DNA of 49,857 nt from NCBI GenBank assembly GCA_964011275.1, contig CAXGOB010000035.1, positions 1-49,857 of the forward strand, in the 5' to 3' direction. The notes under the pieces were generated by a model. That model searched no databases and was not told where the DNA came from. It saw only the letters and a list, made by a program, of their open reading frames with translations. Both the position numbers and the translations under genes were made by a program. This DNA is from UBA7328 sp002471345 (lineage in GTDB: Bacteria; Bacteroidota; Bacteroidia; Chitinophagales; Saprospiraceae). Each line of letters starts with the position of its first letter. Position 1 is the first letter of the stretch. Shown here piece after piece: positions 34,346-42,383 of the stretch.

Positions 34346-35794
34346 TTATTCAATTTTAATCCAAGTGTCTCGATTATTGGTAATAATCTTACTTATTTGC
34401 TGATTTTCGTCCAGAATGAATTGGAAAGGAGTGCCATTATTTTCATCTAAGAATGACACTTTTGATTCTGGAAGAATGTTATACAACACTTTATTCCAAA
34501 TCTGATAAACTTGAAGTTTTTGATCACTTATTTTGATATCTAGAATAAGCCTTTCCACATTTTCGTGCTGATATTTTCCTTCAATATTGATCATTTCTGC
34601 AGTGGTCAAGTTAATGATGCTTTTAATCAATGGTTTATGGGTGTCCCATTCATATGCCTCAGAAACAGATCTTAAAATTTCTGAATAAAGATTTCTTCCA
34701 TTGTCTCCATTAGTCATAATCACTATTCCCTTTCCTGATTTAACAAATGCTTCTAATCTACATTTATACCCATGATTAGACCCTCCATGAGCAAAACGCA
34801 TTGAATCGTTTGCATCCAAAAGTGAAAAACCTAAGCCCCACATTCCTAAATGTGGACTTATCATTGCTTCTGCCATCTCCGGTGATAGGATTTCATTTTT
34901 ACTTCCGTTGATAGCTCTTTGGATAGCCATAGCAAATTTTGCTAAATCGGTAGGGGTAGTCCAAAGGCCTGCAGCCGCCTTTTCAGGATACGAATTCCAC
35001 TTTCCTTCTATGGTATTTCCTCCTCCATGATGAGCCCATGCAGCGTTATCCTGAAGTATATAGGGTAATGGCTGAGAATAAGTACTATTTTTCATTCCAA
35101 TGGGAGAGAAGATTTCAGAATCCATGTATTTTTCAAAGGGCATTTTAGATATATCTTCTATTATTTTTTGTACAATGGTGTATCCTCCTCCAGAATATTT
35201 CCATTGGGCCCCAGGAAATGTGTCTAAAACAACTTTTCCAGAATTGGCTGGTAGGACACCATTAAGAATGTCATTTGTATCAGGCAATTTTTCATCATGG
35301 CTATAACCTCCAAAACCATGTACAGTAAGACCAGCAGAATGGGTAAGTAATTGTCTAAGAGTAACCTTTTTTAATTTATTGAATTCATTCTCAGGTAATT
35401 TCCAAGTGCTCAGATAGTTATTTACAGGTTCATCAAGACTGATTTTATTATTTTGAACTAATAACAATACCCCTAAGGCCGCAACCGGCTTGCTTATAGA
35501 TGCTGCCTGAAACAATGTTTTATGGTTCACTTCATTTTCTAATTCTCTCGAGAGGAATCCATACTGTTTTGTCCATTCGATTTTGTCATTGTTAAAAAAT
35601 GCAATACTAACACCTGGAACATTATAATGATTCTGCCTTTCATGGATATTCCATTTTTTAGACTTTTGCCCATCAATAGCAATATGAGGTAGAAGACCAT
35701 TTTCAACAGCTTGAATGAGGTTTAGATTTTGTGATATATCACTCGAAGAATTACAACTTAGTATTAAGATAATTATAGAAGTATAGAGTGTCAA
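34346..35794 (-). CDS. Lipoprotein beta-lactamase-family serine hydrolase
   Basis: 482 residues. TTG start: the only upstream in-frame codons before a stop are non-Met, and the TTG begins a lipoprotein signal ending LILSC (Cys14). Active-site motifs: Ser99-Ile-Ser-Lys102 (AASISKP), the Tyr motif WKYSGGGYTIV, and HGGSNHGYK as the third motif. A C-terminal ~90-residue domain (NIEGKYQHENVERLILDIKI...) is the lipocalin-like tail common in Bacteroidota serine hydrolases. Penicillin-binding-protein-like esterase or peptidase acting in the periplasm; substrate unknown. A second member of the family is at 21921-23171. Confidence 0.9.
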   Translation of the reverse strand: MTLYTSIIILILSCNSSSDISQNLNLIQAVENGLLPHIAIDGQKSKKWNIHERQNHYNVPGVSIAFFNNDKIEWTKQYGFLSRELENEVNHKTLFQAASISKPVAALGVLLLVQNNKISLDEPVNNYLSTWKLPENEFNKLKKVTLRQLLTHSAGLTVHGFGGYSHDEKLPDTNDILNGVLPANSGKVVLDTFPGAQWKYSGGGYTIVQKIIEDISKMPFEKYMDSEIFSPIGMKNSTYSQPLPYILQDNAAWAHHGGGNTIEGKWNSYPEKAAAGLWTTPTDLAKFAMAIQRAINGSKNEILSPEMAEAMISPHLGMWGLGFSLLDANDSMRFAHGGSNHGYKCRLEAFVKSGKGIVIMTNGDNGRNLYSEILRSVSEAYEWDTHKPLIKSIINLTTAEMINIEGKYQHENVERLILDIKISDQKLQVYQIWNKVLYNILPESKVSFLDENNGTPFQFILDENQQISKIITNNRDTWIKIE

Positions 35795-35953
35795 TATTTT
35801 AATAATTCAAAGTTTTCAAAGATTTTTGGTCTGTTTATCATACATTTCCAAAGACCGTTAAATTGACTGTTACACGATGACATTAATTTCTAATATACTC
35901 ATTTGCTATGGACGTTCCTTTTGATGTGGTGCCGCAGAGATCATGTTTTGGCA

Positions 35954-36546
35954 CTATTTTGCATGACTTGAAGATAAACTCCTCTCAAAAATAATGGCTA
36001 AATACTCTGTTATTTGTACAACAGAAAAGTTGTCTTTTTTTGATATAGATTGTATCAGTATTTCAAGACAAGATCCTACCATAGCATAAGCAGTCATTTT
36101 ATAAAAGGACTCTGGTAAATTCTTAAACAAAGAACATGATTTCATGTCTTTTTCAAAAATTGAAATGATGTTGTCTATTTCTTCATTTTTGAATAAAGCT
36201 TCTCTGAATTGTGAAGGGTTATTGACTATTAACTGACGATATGGTTTTTCATCAAAAAGAGCCAGAGGTTCTAAAAATGAATCGTAGACAAAAATATGAA
36301 TGGTTGTAGACTTAGATGTTTTTTAAATGCTCTATTGTTGAGTTTCACAATTAGATCCTGAATGATCTTGTCCCAAATTTCTGATTGATCCTTGAAATAA
36401 TTGTAAAAAGTACCTCTTGCGAATGATGACCGGTTGATGATATTGGCAATAGTAGTTTTATCCGCTCTGTGATTGATAAATGGTAAAATCGCAGTATCAA
36501 TTATCTCTTGCTCATTTTTGAGCTTACGAGCCTCTCTTCTGCTCAT
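35954..36546 (-). pseudogene. TetR/AcrR-family regulator broken by a one-base frameshift
   Basis: The frame opening at 36546 (MSRREARKLKNEQEIIDTAIL) holds a full TetR HTH (TTIANIINRSSFARGTFYNYFKD) but stops after 91 codons. The downstream frame continues as a TetR ligand-binding domain (FVYDSFLEPLALFDEKPYRQL... to SSSHAK). Adding one A to the A6 run at 36319-36324 (T6 on plus) joins both into a single 197-residue protein with no internal stop, the normal TetR size. So either the gene is inactivated, it is expressed by slippage on the A-run, or the base is a sequencing error. It diverges from the thiolase operon and probably once repressed it in response to an acyl-CoA or lipid. Confidence 0.8.
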
Positions 36547-36654
36547 GCACTTTATTTCTAGTCACCAAGTTATGCTATTAGTGTAGAAAGGTGAAACGAT
36601 GTCATAATTGTGTTTATATTGTTAATGATTCCTCTTATTTTAAAATAAAAAAAT
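36547..36654. promoter_or_regulatory. Divergent promoter region, TetR versus thiolase operon
   Basis: This 108-bp region separates divergent start codons. A perfect 14-bp palindrome TTATTTTAAAATAA lies at 36635-36648, ending 6 bp before the thiolase ATG. It is AT-only and could be chance, but its position suits an operator. Confidence 0.35.
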
Positions 36655-37842
36655 ATGGCATCAAAAGTTATCATAGCTGGAGTTGGCATGACACCTTTTC
36701 TATCTCCTAAAGCTCAAAAATCTTATATCGATTTTGGTAAAGAAGCTTTGATTGCAGCAATGAAAGATGCAGGAATTACCTATAATGTAGTAGAACAAGC
36801 ATATGTTGGTTGGGTGTATGGAGATTCTACGGCTGGACAAGCTGTACTTTATGAAGCAGGGATGACTGGCATACCTATAGTCAATGTGAATAATAACTGT
36901 TCGACAGGATCGACAGCTTTGTTTTTAGCAAGGCAAGCTGTGGAGAGTGGAGCTGTAGAATGCGCATTAGCATTGGGATTCGAGCAGATGGCTGCAGGAG
37001 CATTAGGTACAAGTTACAATGATCGCCCGACTCCTTTAGATAAGCATTTAGCCCTAACTAATAATGCATTTGAAGGTGCAGATAAGGTTCCACTGGCATT
37101 GAGAGTATTTGGAGCAGCAGGATATGAGTATCAGGAAAAATATGGAGCGAGTGATGAAGTTTTCGCAAAAGTGAGAGTTAAAGCGAGTAAGCACGCTGTT
37201 CGTAACGAAAGAGCTATTTTTAGAAAAGAGCTTACTGTCACAAATGTCTTGGATTCTCCTAAAATGTTTTTGAACCTTACTAGACTTCAATGTTGTCCTC
37301 CGACTTGTGGTGGAGCTGCGGCAATTGTATGTTCTGAAGCATTCGCTAAAAAGAATGGTATTAATTCTGGCATTGTTATCAAAGGACAAGCTATGACTAC
37401 TGATGTGCCTTCTACGTTTTCTGAAAACTCAATGATGAAAATGGTGGGATATGATATGTCTAAGAATGCAAGTGATCAAGTATATGAACAAGTTGGAATA
37501 GGCCCAGAAGAAGTGGATGTAGTAGAAATGCATGATTGTTTCACCACAAATGAGGTGATCAGCTATGAAGCATTGGGCCTTTGTGGTGTAGGTGAAGCGG
37601 AGCAGTTCATAATGGATGACCAAAACACTCATGGTGGAAAAGTGGTGACTAATCCTTCGGGAGGACTTCTATCTAAAGGTCATCCTCTAGGTGCAACAGG
37701 ACTAGCTCAATGTGCAGAATTGGTATGGCAACTCAGAGGTCAGGCAGGATCTAGACAAGTAGAAAATGCCAGAATTGGACTGCAACATAATGTTGGATTA
37801 GGAGGTGCATGTGTGGTGACCATGTATGGTCAGAATAATTAA
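36655..37842 (+). CDS. SCP-x type thiolase (acetyl-CoA acetyltransferase / lipid-transfer thiolase)
   Basis: 395 residues. Thiolase motifs of the sterol-carrier-protein-x branch: NNNCSTGSTALF with nucleophile Cys82, HDCFTTNE with His, and NPSGGLLSKGHPLGATG with the catalytic His, followed by GLQHNVGLGGACVV. SCP-x thiolases cleave 3-ketoacyl-CoAs, often branched or sterol side chains. First gene of the lipid operon running to 40509, divergent from the broken TetR gene. Seventy-seven bp later comes a degraded acyl-CoA ligase. Confidence 0.93.
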   Translation: MASKVIIAGVGMTPFLSPKAQKSYIDFGKEALIAAMKDAGITYNVVEQAYVGWVYGDSTAGQAVLYEAGMTGIPIVNVNNNCSTGSTALFLARQAVESGAVECALALGFEQMAAGALGTSYNDRPTPLDKHLALTNNAFEGADKVPLALRVFGAAGYEYQEKYGASDEVFAKVRVKASKHAVRNERAIFRKELTVTNVLDSPKMFLNLTRLQCCPPTCGGAAAIVCSEAFAKKNGINSGIVIKGQAMTTDVPSTFSENSMMKMVGYDMSKNASDQVYEQVGIGPEEVDVVEMHDCFTTNEVISYEALGLCGVGEAEQFIMDDQNTHGGKVVTNPSGGLLSKGHPLGATGLAQCAELVWQLRGQAGSRQVENARIGLQHNVGLGGACVVTMYGQNN

Positions 37843-37919
37843 AGTTTCCTTATAGAATTATTCAAAATAATAGTAAAATAGGCTTTTGATATACTTGACT
37901 CAATTCTAAACACGATGTA

Positions 37920-38511
37920 ATGGAAGGACCTAATTCTCGTAGACTCAAGTCAGCCGAACAAACCAAAGTGTGTGTAGAAATAAGTAAAGAAGATAAGGAT
38001 GATAATGTATTGGGTTCTAATGAAATAAGGGAGGTTACCGTAATGACGCCAAATAAAACAGTAGGATGTTTGAATAAATCTGAAGAGACTGCTGTTTCGC
38101 TTAGTAATGGAAGGATATATACTGAAGATGTAGGATATTTCGATGAAGAAGGCTCCTTATTTCTTGTGGATAGATCAAAAGGCATGATAGCATCTGGTGG
38201 CGATAATGTGTACACATCAGAAGTGGAAAATGCAATATTGAGACAGGAGTTGGTCCAGCAAAGTGTAGTAATAGGAATTCCTGATGACAAATGAGGAGAA
38301 CTCGCACAAGCTGAAGTTATCCTAAGAGATGGAGAGTCGACCGTAATTGGAGAGTATTATAGATCATTGCCAAGAGCTTATTGCCAATTATAAGTGCCCC
38401 AGGAGTGTAAAATTTAGAAGAGAACCATTTCCTATTTTTGGTGCAAGCAAATTGCTCAGAAGAGAGGTGCAAAAAGAATATTGGGGCTACACAGAAAGAG
38501 GAATAAATTAA
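37920..38511 (+). pseudogene. Degraded acyl-CoA ligase, C-terminal fragment only
   Basis: This is the C-terminal third of an AMP-binding acyl-CoA synthetase: RLKSAEQTKVCVEI, NKSEETAVSLSNGRIYTEDVGYFDEEGSLFLVDRSKGMIASGGDNVY, then PDDK. There a TGA (38292-38294) replaces the expected Trp codon of the DxKWGE motif, and GELAQAEVILRDG continues in frame. A frameshift between about 38340 and 38355 moves the rest (ESIIDHCQELIANYKCPRSVKF...GASKLLRREVQKEYW) to another frame, ending at 38511. The N-terminal ~330 residues with the adenylate-binding motifs are absent. So the gene is dead by three independent lesions. Downstream genes in the operon look intact. Confidence 0.9.
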
Positions 38512-38528
38512 CGAAATACAAGAATTAA

Positions 38529-39608
38529 ATGATTGAAGAATTATTGAATGATCCGAATACGGGCAAGTATGCGGTAATAGGCACTTTACTTTTTTTTGTT
38601 GCCGTTGAAATATTTGCTGGCCATTTTAAAAATACGACACGTACCAAAGATGATTGGGCAATGGAGATCCTTGGTTTTTTGTTGCTTTCCTTCACAAGTT
38701 TTGTATCCTTAATTGGTATAGTCTTCTTGGGAGAAAAGCTATTTCCTGGGATTTATAATTCTTTAGCCTCTACTTCTCTTTGGATTGCTGTTCCTATTTA
38801 CATGTTTGCTGATGATCTTGCCCAGTACTGGTATCATAGATCTGCACATGAATATGATTTTCTGTGGAAACACCATCGACCTCATCATGCTGCTGAAGAA
38901 ATGGGAATAATGGTTTCTTTTAGAAATTCATTCGTGTATTATACATTCATTCCAAACATTTGGATAGCAGCAATTTTTACATTTTTAGGGTTGATTCCAG
39001 CTACAATAATTGGATTGATAATAAAGCAATTAGTAGTGTTTAGTTCTCACAGTACTTTTAAATGGGATGAATATGCATATAAATTCAAGACTCTTAGCCC
39101 AGTCATGTGGGTGATTGAACACATCTTTGTTACACCAGCATTTCATTATGCACATCATGGCAAATCAAAAGCAGATCTGATCAGTGACCCAAATGGCAAT
39201 TTTGGTAATGCATTCACAATTTGGGATCAGCTGTTTGGGACAGCTACTTTTACAAGAAAATTTCCCACAGAATTAGGGCTACAAACTGATCCTAAAGACG
39301 GATGGGCTCCACATATGTTTTATCCTTTTATATCTTCTAAAAAAGAAGGAAGTGAAATCTCAAAAGGATTTAAAAGAGAAAAGTCTACAACATTGGAGGC
39401 TATAGAAGTAGAACTTGAAGCAGGTACACATCTGTGGTGCCAATGTGGATATAGTAGGAATGCTCCTTTTTGTGATGGATCTCATCATGGGACTAAGCAT
39501 AAGCCCATGGCCTTTGCAACGGTTAAGAAAAGAAAAGTAAAAATCTGCAATTGTAAAATGACTAAAACAGGTCCTTTTTGCGATAATACACACCTTACGA
39601 TTAAATAA
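38529..39608 (+). CDS. Fatty-acid hydroxylase-superfamily protein fused to a double CDGSH iron-sulfur module
   Basis: 359 residues. Residues ~1-240 are a membrane di-iron hydroxylase/sterol desaturase: boxes HRSAH (103-107), HHRPHH (115-120) and FHYAHH (205-210), with about four transmembrane helices. Residues ~285-359 carry two CDGSH-type [2Fe-2S] motifs: Cys304, Cys306, Cys315 and His319 (CDGSH), then Cys340, Cys342, Cys351 and His355 (CDNTH). This is the tandem CISD3-like arrangement. A built-in cluster pair next to a di-iron oxygenase suggests an internal electron donor or redox sensor; this is inference. It begins 17 bp after the ligase remnant, with two MaoC-fold genes behind it. Confidence 0.9.
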   Translation: MIEELLNDPNTGKYAVIGTLLFFVAVEIFAGHFKNTTRTKDDWAMEILGFLLLSFTSFVSLIGIVFLGEKLFPGIYNSLASTSLWIAVPIYMFADDLAQYWYHRSAHEYDFLWKHHRPHHAAEEMGIMVSFRNSFVYYTFIPNIWIAAIFTFLGLIPATIIGLIIKQLVVFSSHSTFKWDEYAYKFKTLSPVMWVIEHIFVTPAFHYAHHGKSKADLISDPNGNFGNAFTIWDQLFGTATFTRKFPTELGLQTDPKDGWAPHMFYPFISSKKEGSEISKGFKREKSTTLEAIEVELEAGTHLWCQCGYSRNAPFCDGSHHGTKHKPMAFATVKKRKVKICNCKMTKTGPFCDNTHLTIK

Positions 39609-39624
39609 TAGAAACCTTAAAAGA

Positions 39625-40065
39625 ATGATAGATAAGAAATGGATAGGTCACGCCTTTCCTCCTTTGACTGCTAAAGTAGAATCAGGTCAACTTGCTTTTT
39701 TTGCGAAAGCTGTAAGTGAGAATAATCCTGTTTATAAGGACGAAAACGACGCAATAGTTCAAGGATATGAGAGAATTCCGGCACCTCTTACTTTCGGATT
39801 TTCTTTGAATCTGAATACTCCAGAAACATTTGGATATTTAAAAGATATGGGAGTGCCTATAGGTAGAATACTTCATGGCGAGCAGAAGTTCAAATATTAC
39901 AAACCTATTCTTGAAGGAGATGAAATAACCCTCCAGCGGTCTATAATGGATATCGCCACTAAGAAGGAAGGCAAAATGGAATTGATCTTTGAAGAAGTCA
40001 CTATGAATAATCAAAACAAAGAACTTGTTGGGAAGATGAACATCATAATAGTCGTGAGAAATTAA
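39625..40065 (+). CDS. MaoC-like N-terminal-type dehydratase subunit (FAS1-like dehydratase)
   Basis: 146 residues of the MaoC_dehydrat_N hot-dog fold: KWIGHAFPPLTAKVESGQLAFFAKAVSENNPVYKD, IPAPLTFGFSLN, and HGEQKFKYYKPILEGDEI. It lacks the catalytic Asp/His hydratase motif present in the next protein. In known heteromeric systems such a subunit pairs with a catalytic MaoC subunit to hydrate enoyl-CoAs with bulky chains (for example the mycobacterial ChsH1/ChsH2 steroid system). It is 17 bp after the hydroxylase fusion and 28 bp before its likely partner. The pairing is inferred from the pair of genes. Confidence 0.85.
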   Translation: MIDKKWIGHAFPPLTAKVESGQLAFFAKAVSENNPVYKDENDAIVQGYERIPAPLTFGFSLNLNTPETFGYLKDMGVPIGRILHGEQKFKYYKPILEGDEITLQRSIMDIATKKEGKMELIFEEVTMNNQNKELVGKMNIIIVVRN

Positions 40066-40092
40066 TTTTTCTGAGCCTCTGAAAAGTAAAAA

Positions 40093-40509
40093 ATGAATAT
40101 ACCGACATATAAAGATGTAAGTATTGGAGCTAAAATTCCTTCATTGATTAAGAAACCAATTACAAGGACAACACTCGCTTTATTTGCAGGAGCATCTAAT
40201 GATCACAATCCGATTCATATTGATATCGATTTTGCTAAAAAATCGGGATATGAAGATGTTTTTGCGCATGGGATGTTAGTCATGGCATATCTCGGTCAAG
40301 TGTTGACCAATTGGGTGCCACAGACTAGTATTAGAGAGTTTTCTACAAGATTTAAAGCAATTACAAATCTTGGAGATGAGCTGAAGTGTGAGGGTGTAAT
40401 AGCGGATAAAATGGAAGTGAATGGAGAACAATGTGTAAAACTCGATCTCTCCGTAAAGAATCAGAATGGAGATGTGAAGCTAGCAGGATCTGCTTTAGTA
40501 GCACTTTAA
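40093..40509 (+). CDS. MaoC-family enoyl-CoA hydratase subunit
   Basis: 138 residues, R-hydratase hot-dog fold with the catalytic motif FAGASNDHNPIHIDIDFAK (Asp then His) and FAHGMLVMAYLG. Second half includes TNLGDELKCEGVI. It hydrates enoyl-CoA to 3-hydroxyacyl-CoA, probably together with the preceding non-catalytic MaoC-like subunit as a heteromer. Last intact gene of the lipid operon; a short unrecognised frame follows. A 3-hydroxyacyl-CoA dehydrogenase is not present nearby. Confidence 0.88.
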   Translation: MNIPTYKDVSIGAKIPSLIKKPITRTTLALFAGASNDHNPIHIDIDFAKKSGYEDVFAHGMLVMAYLGQVLTNWVPQTSIREFSTRFKAITNLGDELKCEGVIADKMEVNGEQCVKLDLSVKNQNGDVKLAGSALVAL

Positions 40510-40518
40510 AAATTTTGA

Positions 40519-40704
40519 AAATCGAAAACACTAAATGAATACATTAAAAAACAAAACAGCCTTTTGAAAGAAATAGGACTTAAGACCTTAATTACATGTG
40601 AAATATTCTTAGAATATTTCAAAATATCTAAATCAAATCTGCTTGGAGAAGAGACTTATAAAAAAATAGAATTATCACCAATGTGTATTTCAGATATTAA
40701 TTAG
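40519..40704 (+). other. Short open frame or remnants after the MaoC gene
   Basis: A 61-codon stop-free frame (only TTG near 40564 could start it) encodes LLKEIGLKTLITCEIFLEYFKISKSNLLGEE... with protein-like composition but no known domain. In another frame an ATG at 40535 opens with MNTLKNKTAF, resembling the first residues of a short-chain dehydrogenase, and stops at once. The region might be the scar of a deleted gene. I make no function call. Confidence 0.3.
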
Positions 40705-40725
40705 TCCTCGATGTTCTAGAGTTTT

Positions 40726-42381
40726 CTATCCCATTTCATAAACCCATTCTCCACCTACCATTGTTTTTTCGATAGGAATATCAATAATAGTCATAGGGTC
40801 AACTTTAGTTGGATCTTCTCCCAAAACCACCAAATCTGCTAGCTTGCCTACTTCTAAAGACCCTTTTTCATGTTCTTCATAAGAAGCATAGGCTCCATGA
40901 AGCGTACCAATTTTAATCGCTTCTTCTACAGTTATTTTTTGTTTAGGTCCCCAAAGTTGGCCATCATAACCTATTCGGGTTACGCTAGATTGTAGAGCCA
41001 TCATAGGTTCATATGGGCCAGGTGGATAATCAGAAGTCTGAGTGACTTTTATTCCGGCATCAAGGAAGCTTCTAAGAGCGAACATGTTATTAAGTCGTTC
41101 TTTACCATAAAATTTCATCTTTTCACTATGCCAATAGACATAAGTAGAGAATGGACATGGAATGGCACCTATTGCGGCTATTCTCCTCACTAGATCATCA
41201 TTGATCACGGTGCAGTGCTCAAGTCTAAATCGGGGGTCTTTTCGAGGCATCTCTTTTTGTAACCTTTCGAATACTCCTAAAGTAATATCAATACCCACAT
41301 CTCCATTAGAGTGTACACCTATCTGCCATCCCGCTTCATGGGCATCTCTACATAACTCGTATAAATCTTCTGGAGTGGAAACCAATATGCCGTAATCATC
41401 TTTACTTCCAATATATGGTTCAGAGAGTCTGGCTGTTCTTTCGGAAATTGATCCGTCTATTATTGTTTTAAGTGGCCCGACTTTGACCCATTTGTCTCCC
41501 AAACCTGTACGGACCCCTGCTTCAATCATTTTATATATCTGGAAGCCACGGATGTGGTTATAGATTCTGGTTTTTAATGTGCCTTGCTGATATGCAGCTT
41601 GATAAGCATCCAGATCTTTTATACCTCCACTGGCATCATGGATGGATGTTATACCTGTTTGAGCTAACATTTTAGAAATCAATGTTACGCCATCCACATA
41701 CATCTGATCCGTTATCTTAGGTCTGTCAGCTTTGATCAAGTCTGTTGCAGTCTCAAGAAATCTTCCTGTAGGTTCATTTGTTTGTCCATCTCTGTCAATA
41801 TGCCCACCATTTGGATCAGGAGTATTTTTATCTATTCCTGAAATCTTTAATGCCATTGTATTCACAAACGAGGTATGACCACCTCTATGCGTTATCATCA
41901 CTGGATGGTTCGGAGCCGCTTGGTCCAGATCTTCCTTTGTTATATATCGTCCCTCTGATGTTTTGGTATCATCGTATTTAAATCCAAATACCCACTCTCC
42001 TTGATTTAAAGTGGCAGCTTTCTTTTTCACCTCTTCCTTGATCTTCGCAATGGAGTCTAAAGAACAATCTATTGCCATAAGATGTCTCCTTCCTGATGAA
42101 GCAGGGTGGGAGTGAGAATCTATAAACCCAGGAGTTATTGTTTTGCCATCCATGTTTATTCTCTTGGTAAATGATGTGGCAAGTCTCAATACCTCTTCAT
42201 TGGCTCCAATTGCCAGTATCCTATCTCCGAATATTGCAATAGCCTGAGCTCTTGACTGTTGTGGATTTACAGTTATGATATTGGCATTATGAATGATGAG
42301 ATCAGGACCACTATTTACCAGTACTGATGCTGCCAAAGGGCCTAAAAGACCTACAAATTTTCGTCGATTGAGTTGTACCAT
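40726..42381 (-). CDS. Exported amidohydrolase, YtcJ-like (Tat-type signal)
   Basis: 551 residues. The N-terminus has a twin-arginine-like NRRKFVGLLGPLAASVLV signal, then DLIIHNANIITVNPQQSRAQ and the metal motif FIDSHSHPASSG (HxH). RLEHCTVI and TQTSDYPPGP carry further likely ligands, and GSLEVGKLADLVVLGED closes the beta-domain. Same family as the lipoprotein at 9339-11048 but only moderately similar. Its ATG lies 2 bp behind the stop of an SSS-type symporter gene upstream on the same strand, so a hydrolysis product is probably taken up by that sodium symporter. Substrate unknown. Confidence 0.9.
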   Translation of the reverse strand: MVQLNRRKFVGLLGPLAASVLVNSGPDLIIHNANIITVNPQQSRAQAIAIFGDRILAIGANEEVLRLATSFTKRINMDGKTITPGFIDSHSHPASSGRRHLMAIDCSLDSIAKIKEEVKKKAATLNQGEWVFGFKYDDTKTSEGRYITKEDLDQAAPNHPVMITHRGGHTSFVNTMALKISGIDKNTPDPNGGHIDRDGQTNEPTGRFLETATDLIKADRPKITDQMYVDGVTLISKMLAQTGITSIHDASGGIKDLDAYQAAYQQGTLKTRIYNHIRGFQIYKMIEAGVRTGLGDKWVKVGPLKTIIDGSISERTARLSEPYIGSKDDYGILVSTPEDLYELCRDAHEAGWQIGVHSNGDVGIDITLGVFERLQKEMPRKDPRFRLEHCTVINDDLVRRIAAIGAIPCPFSTYVYWHSEKMKFYGKERLNNMFALRSFLDAGIKVTQTSDYPPGPYEPMMALQSSVTRIGYDGQLWGPKQKITVEEAIKIGTLHGAYASYEEHEKGSLEVGKLADLVVLGEDPTKVDPMTIIDIPIEKTMVGGEWVYEMG

Positions 42382-42383
42382 TT

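Noticed and set aside
36635..36648. TTATTTTAAAATAA as a firm TetR operator
   Set aside because: AT-only palindromes are common in this genome and it lies very near the ATG; listed only as a weak possibility.
37862..38307. Minus-strand frames opposite the ligase remnant
   Set aside because: The plus strand holds a clear AMP-binding C-terminal domain broken by stop and shift, so the minus frames are shadows.
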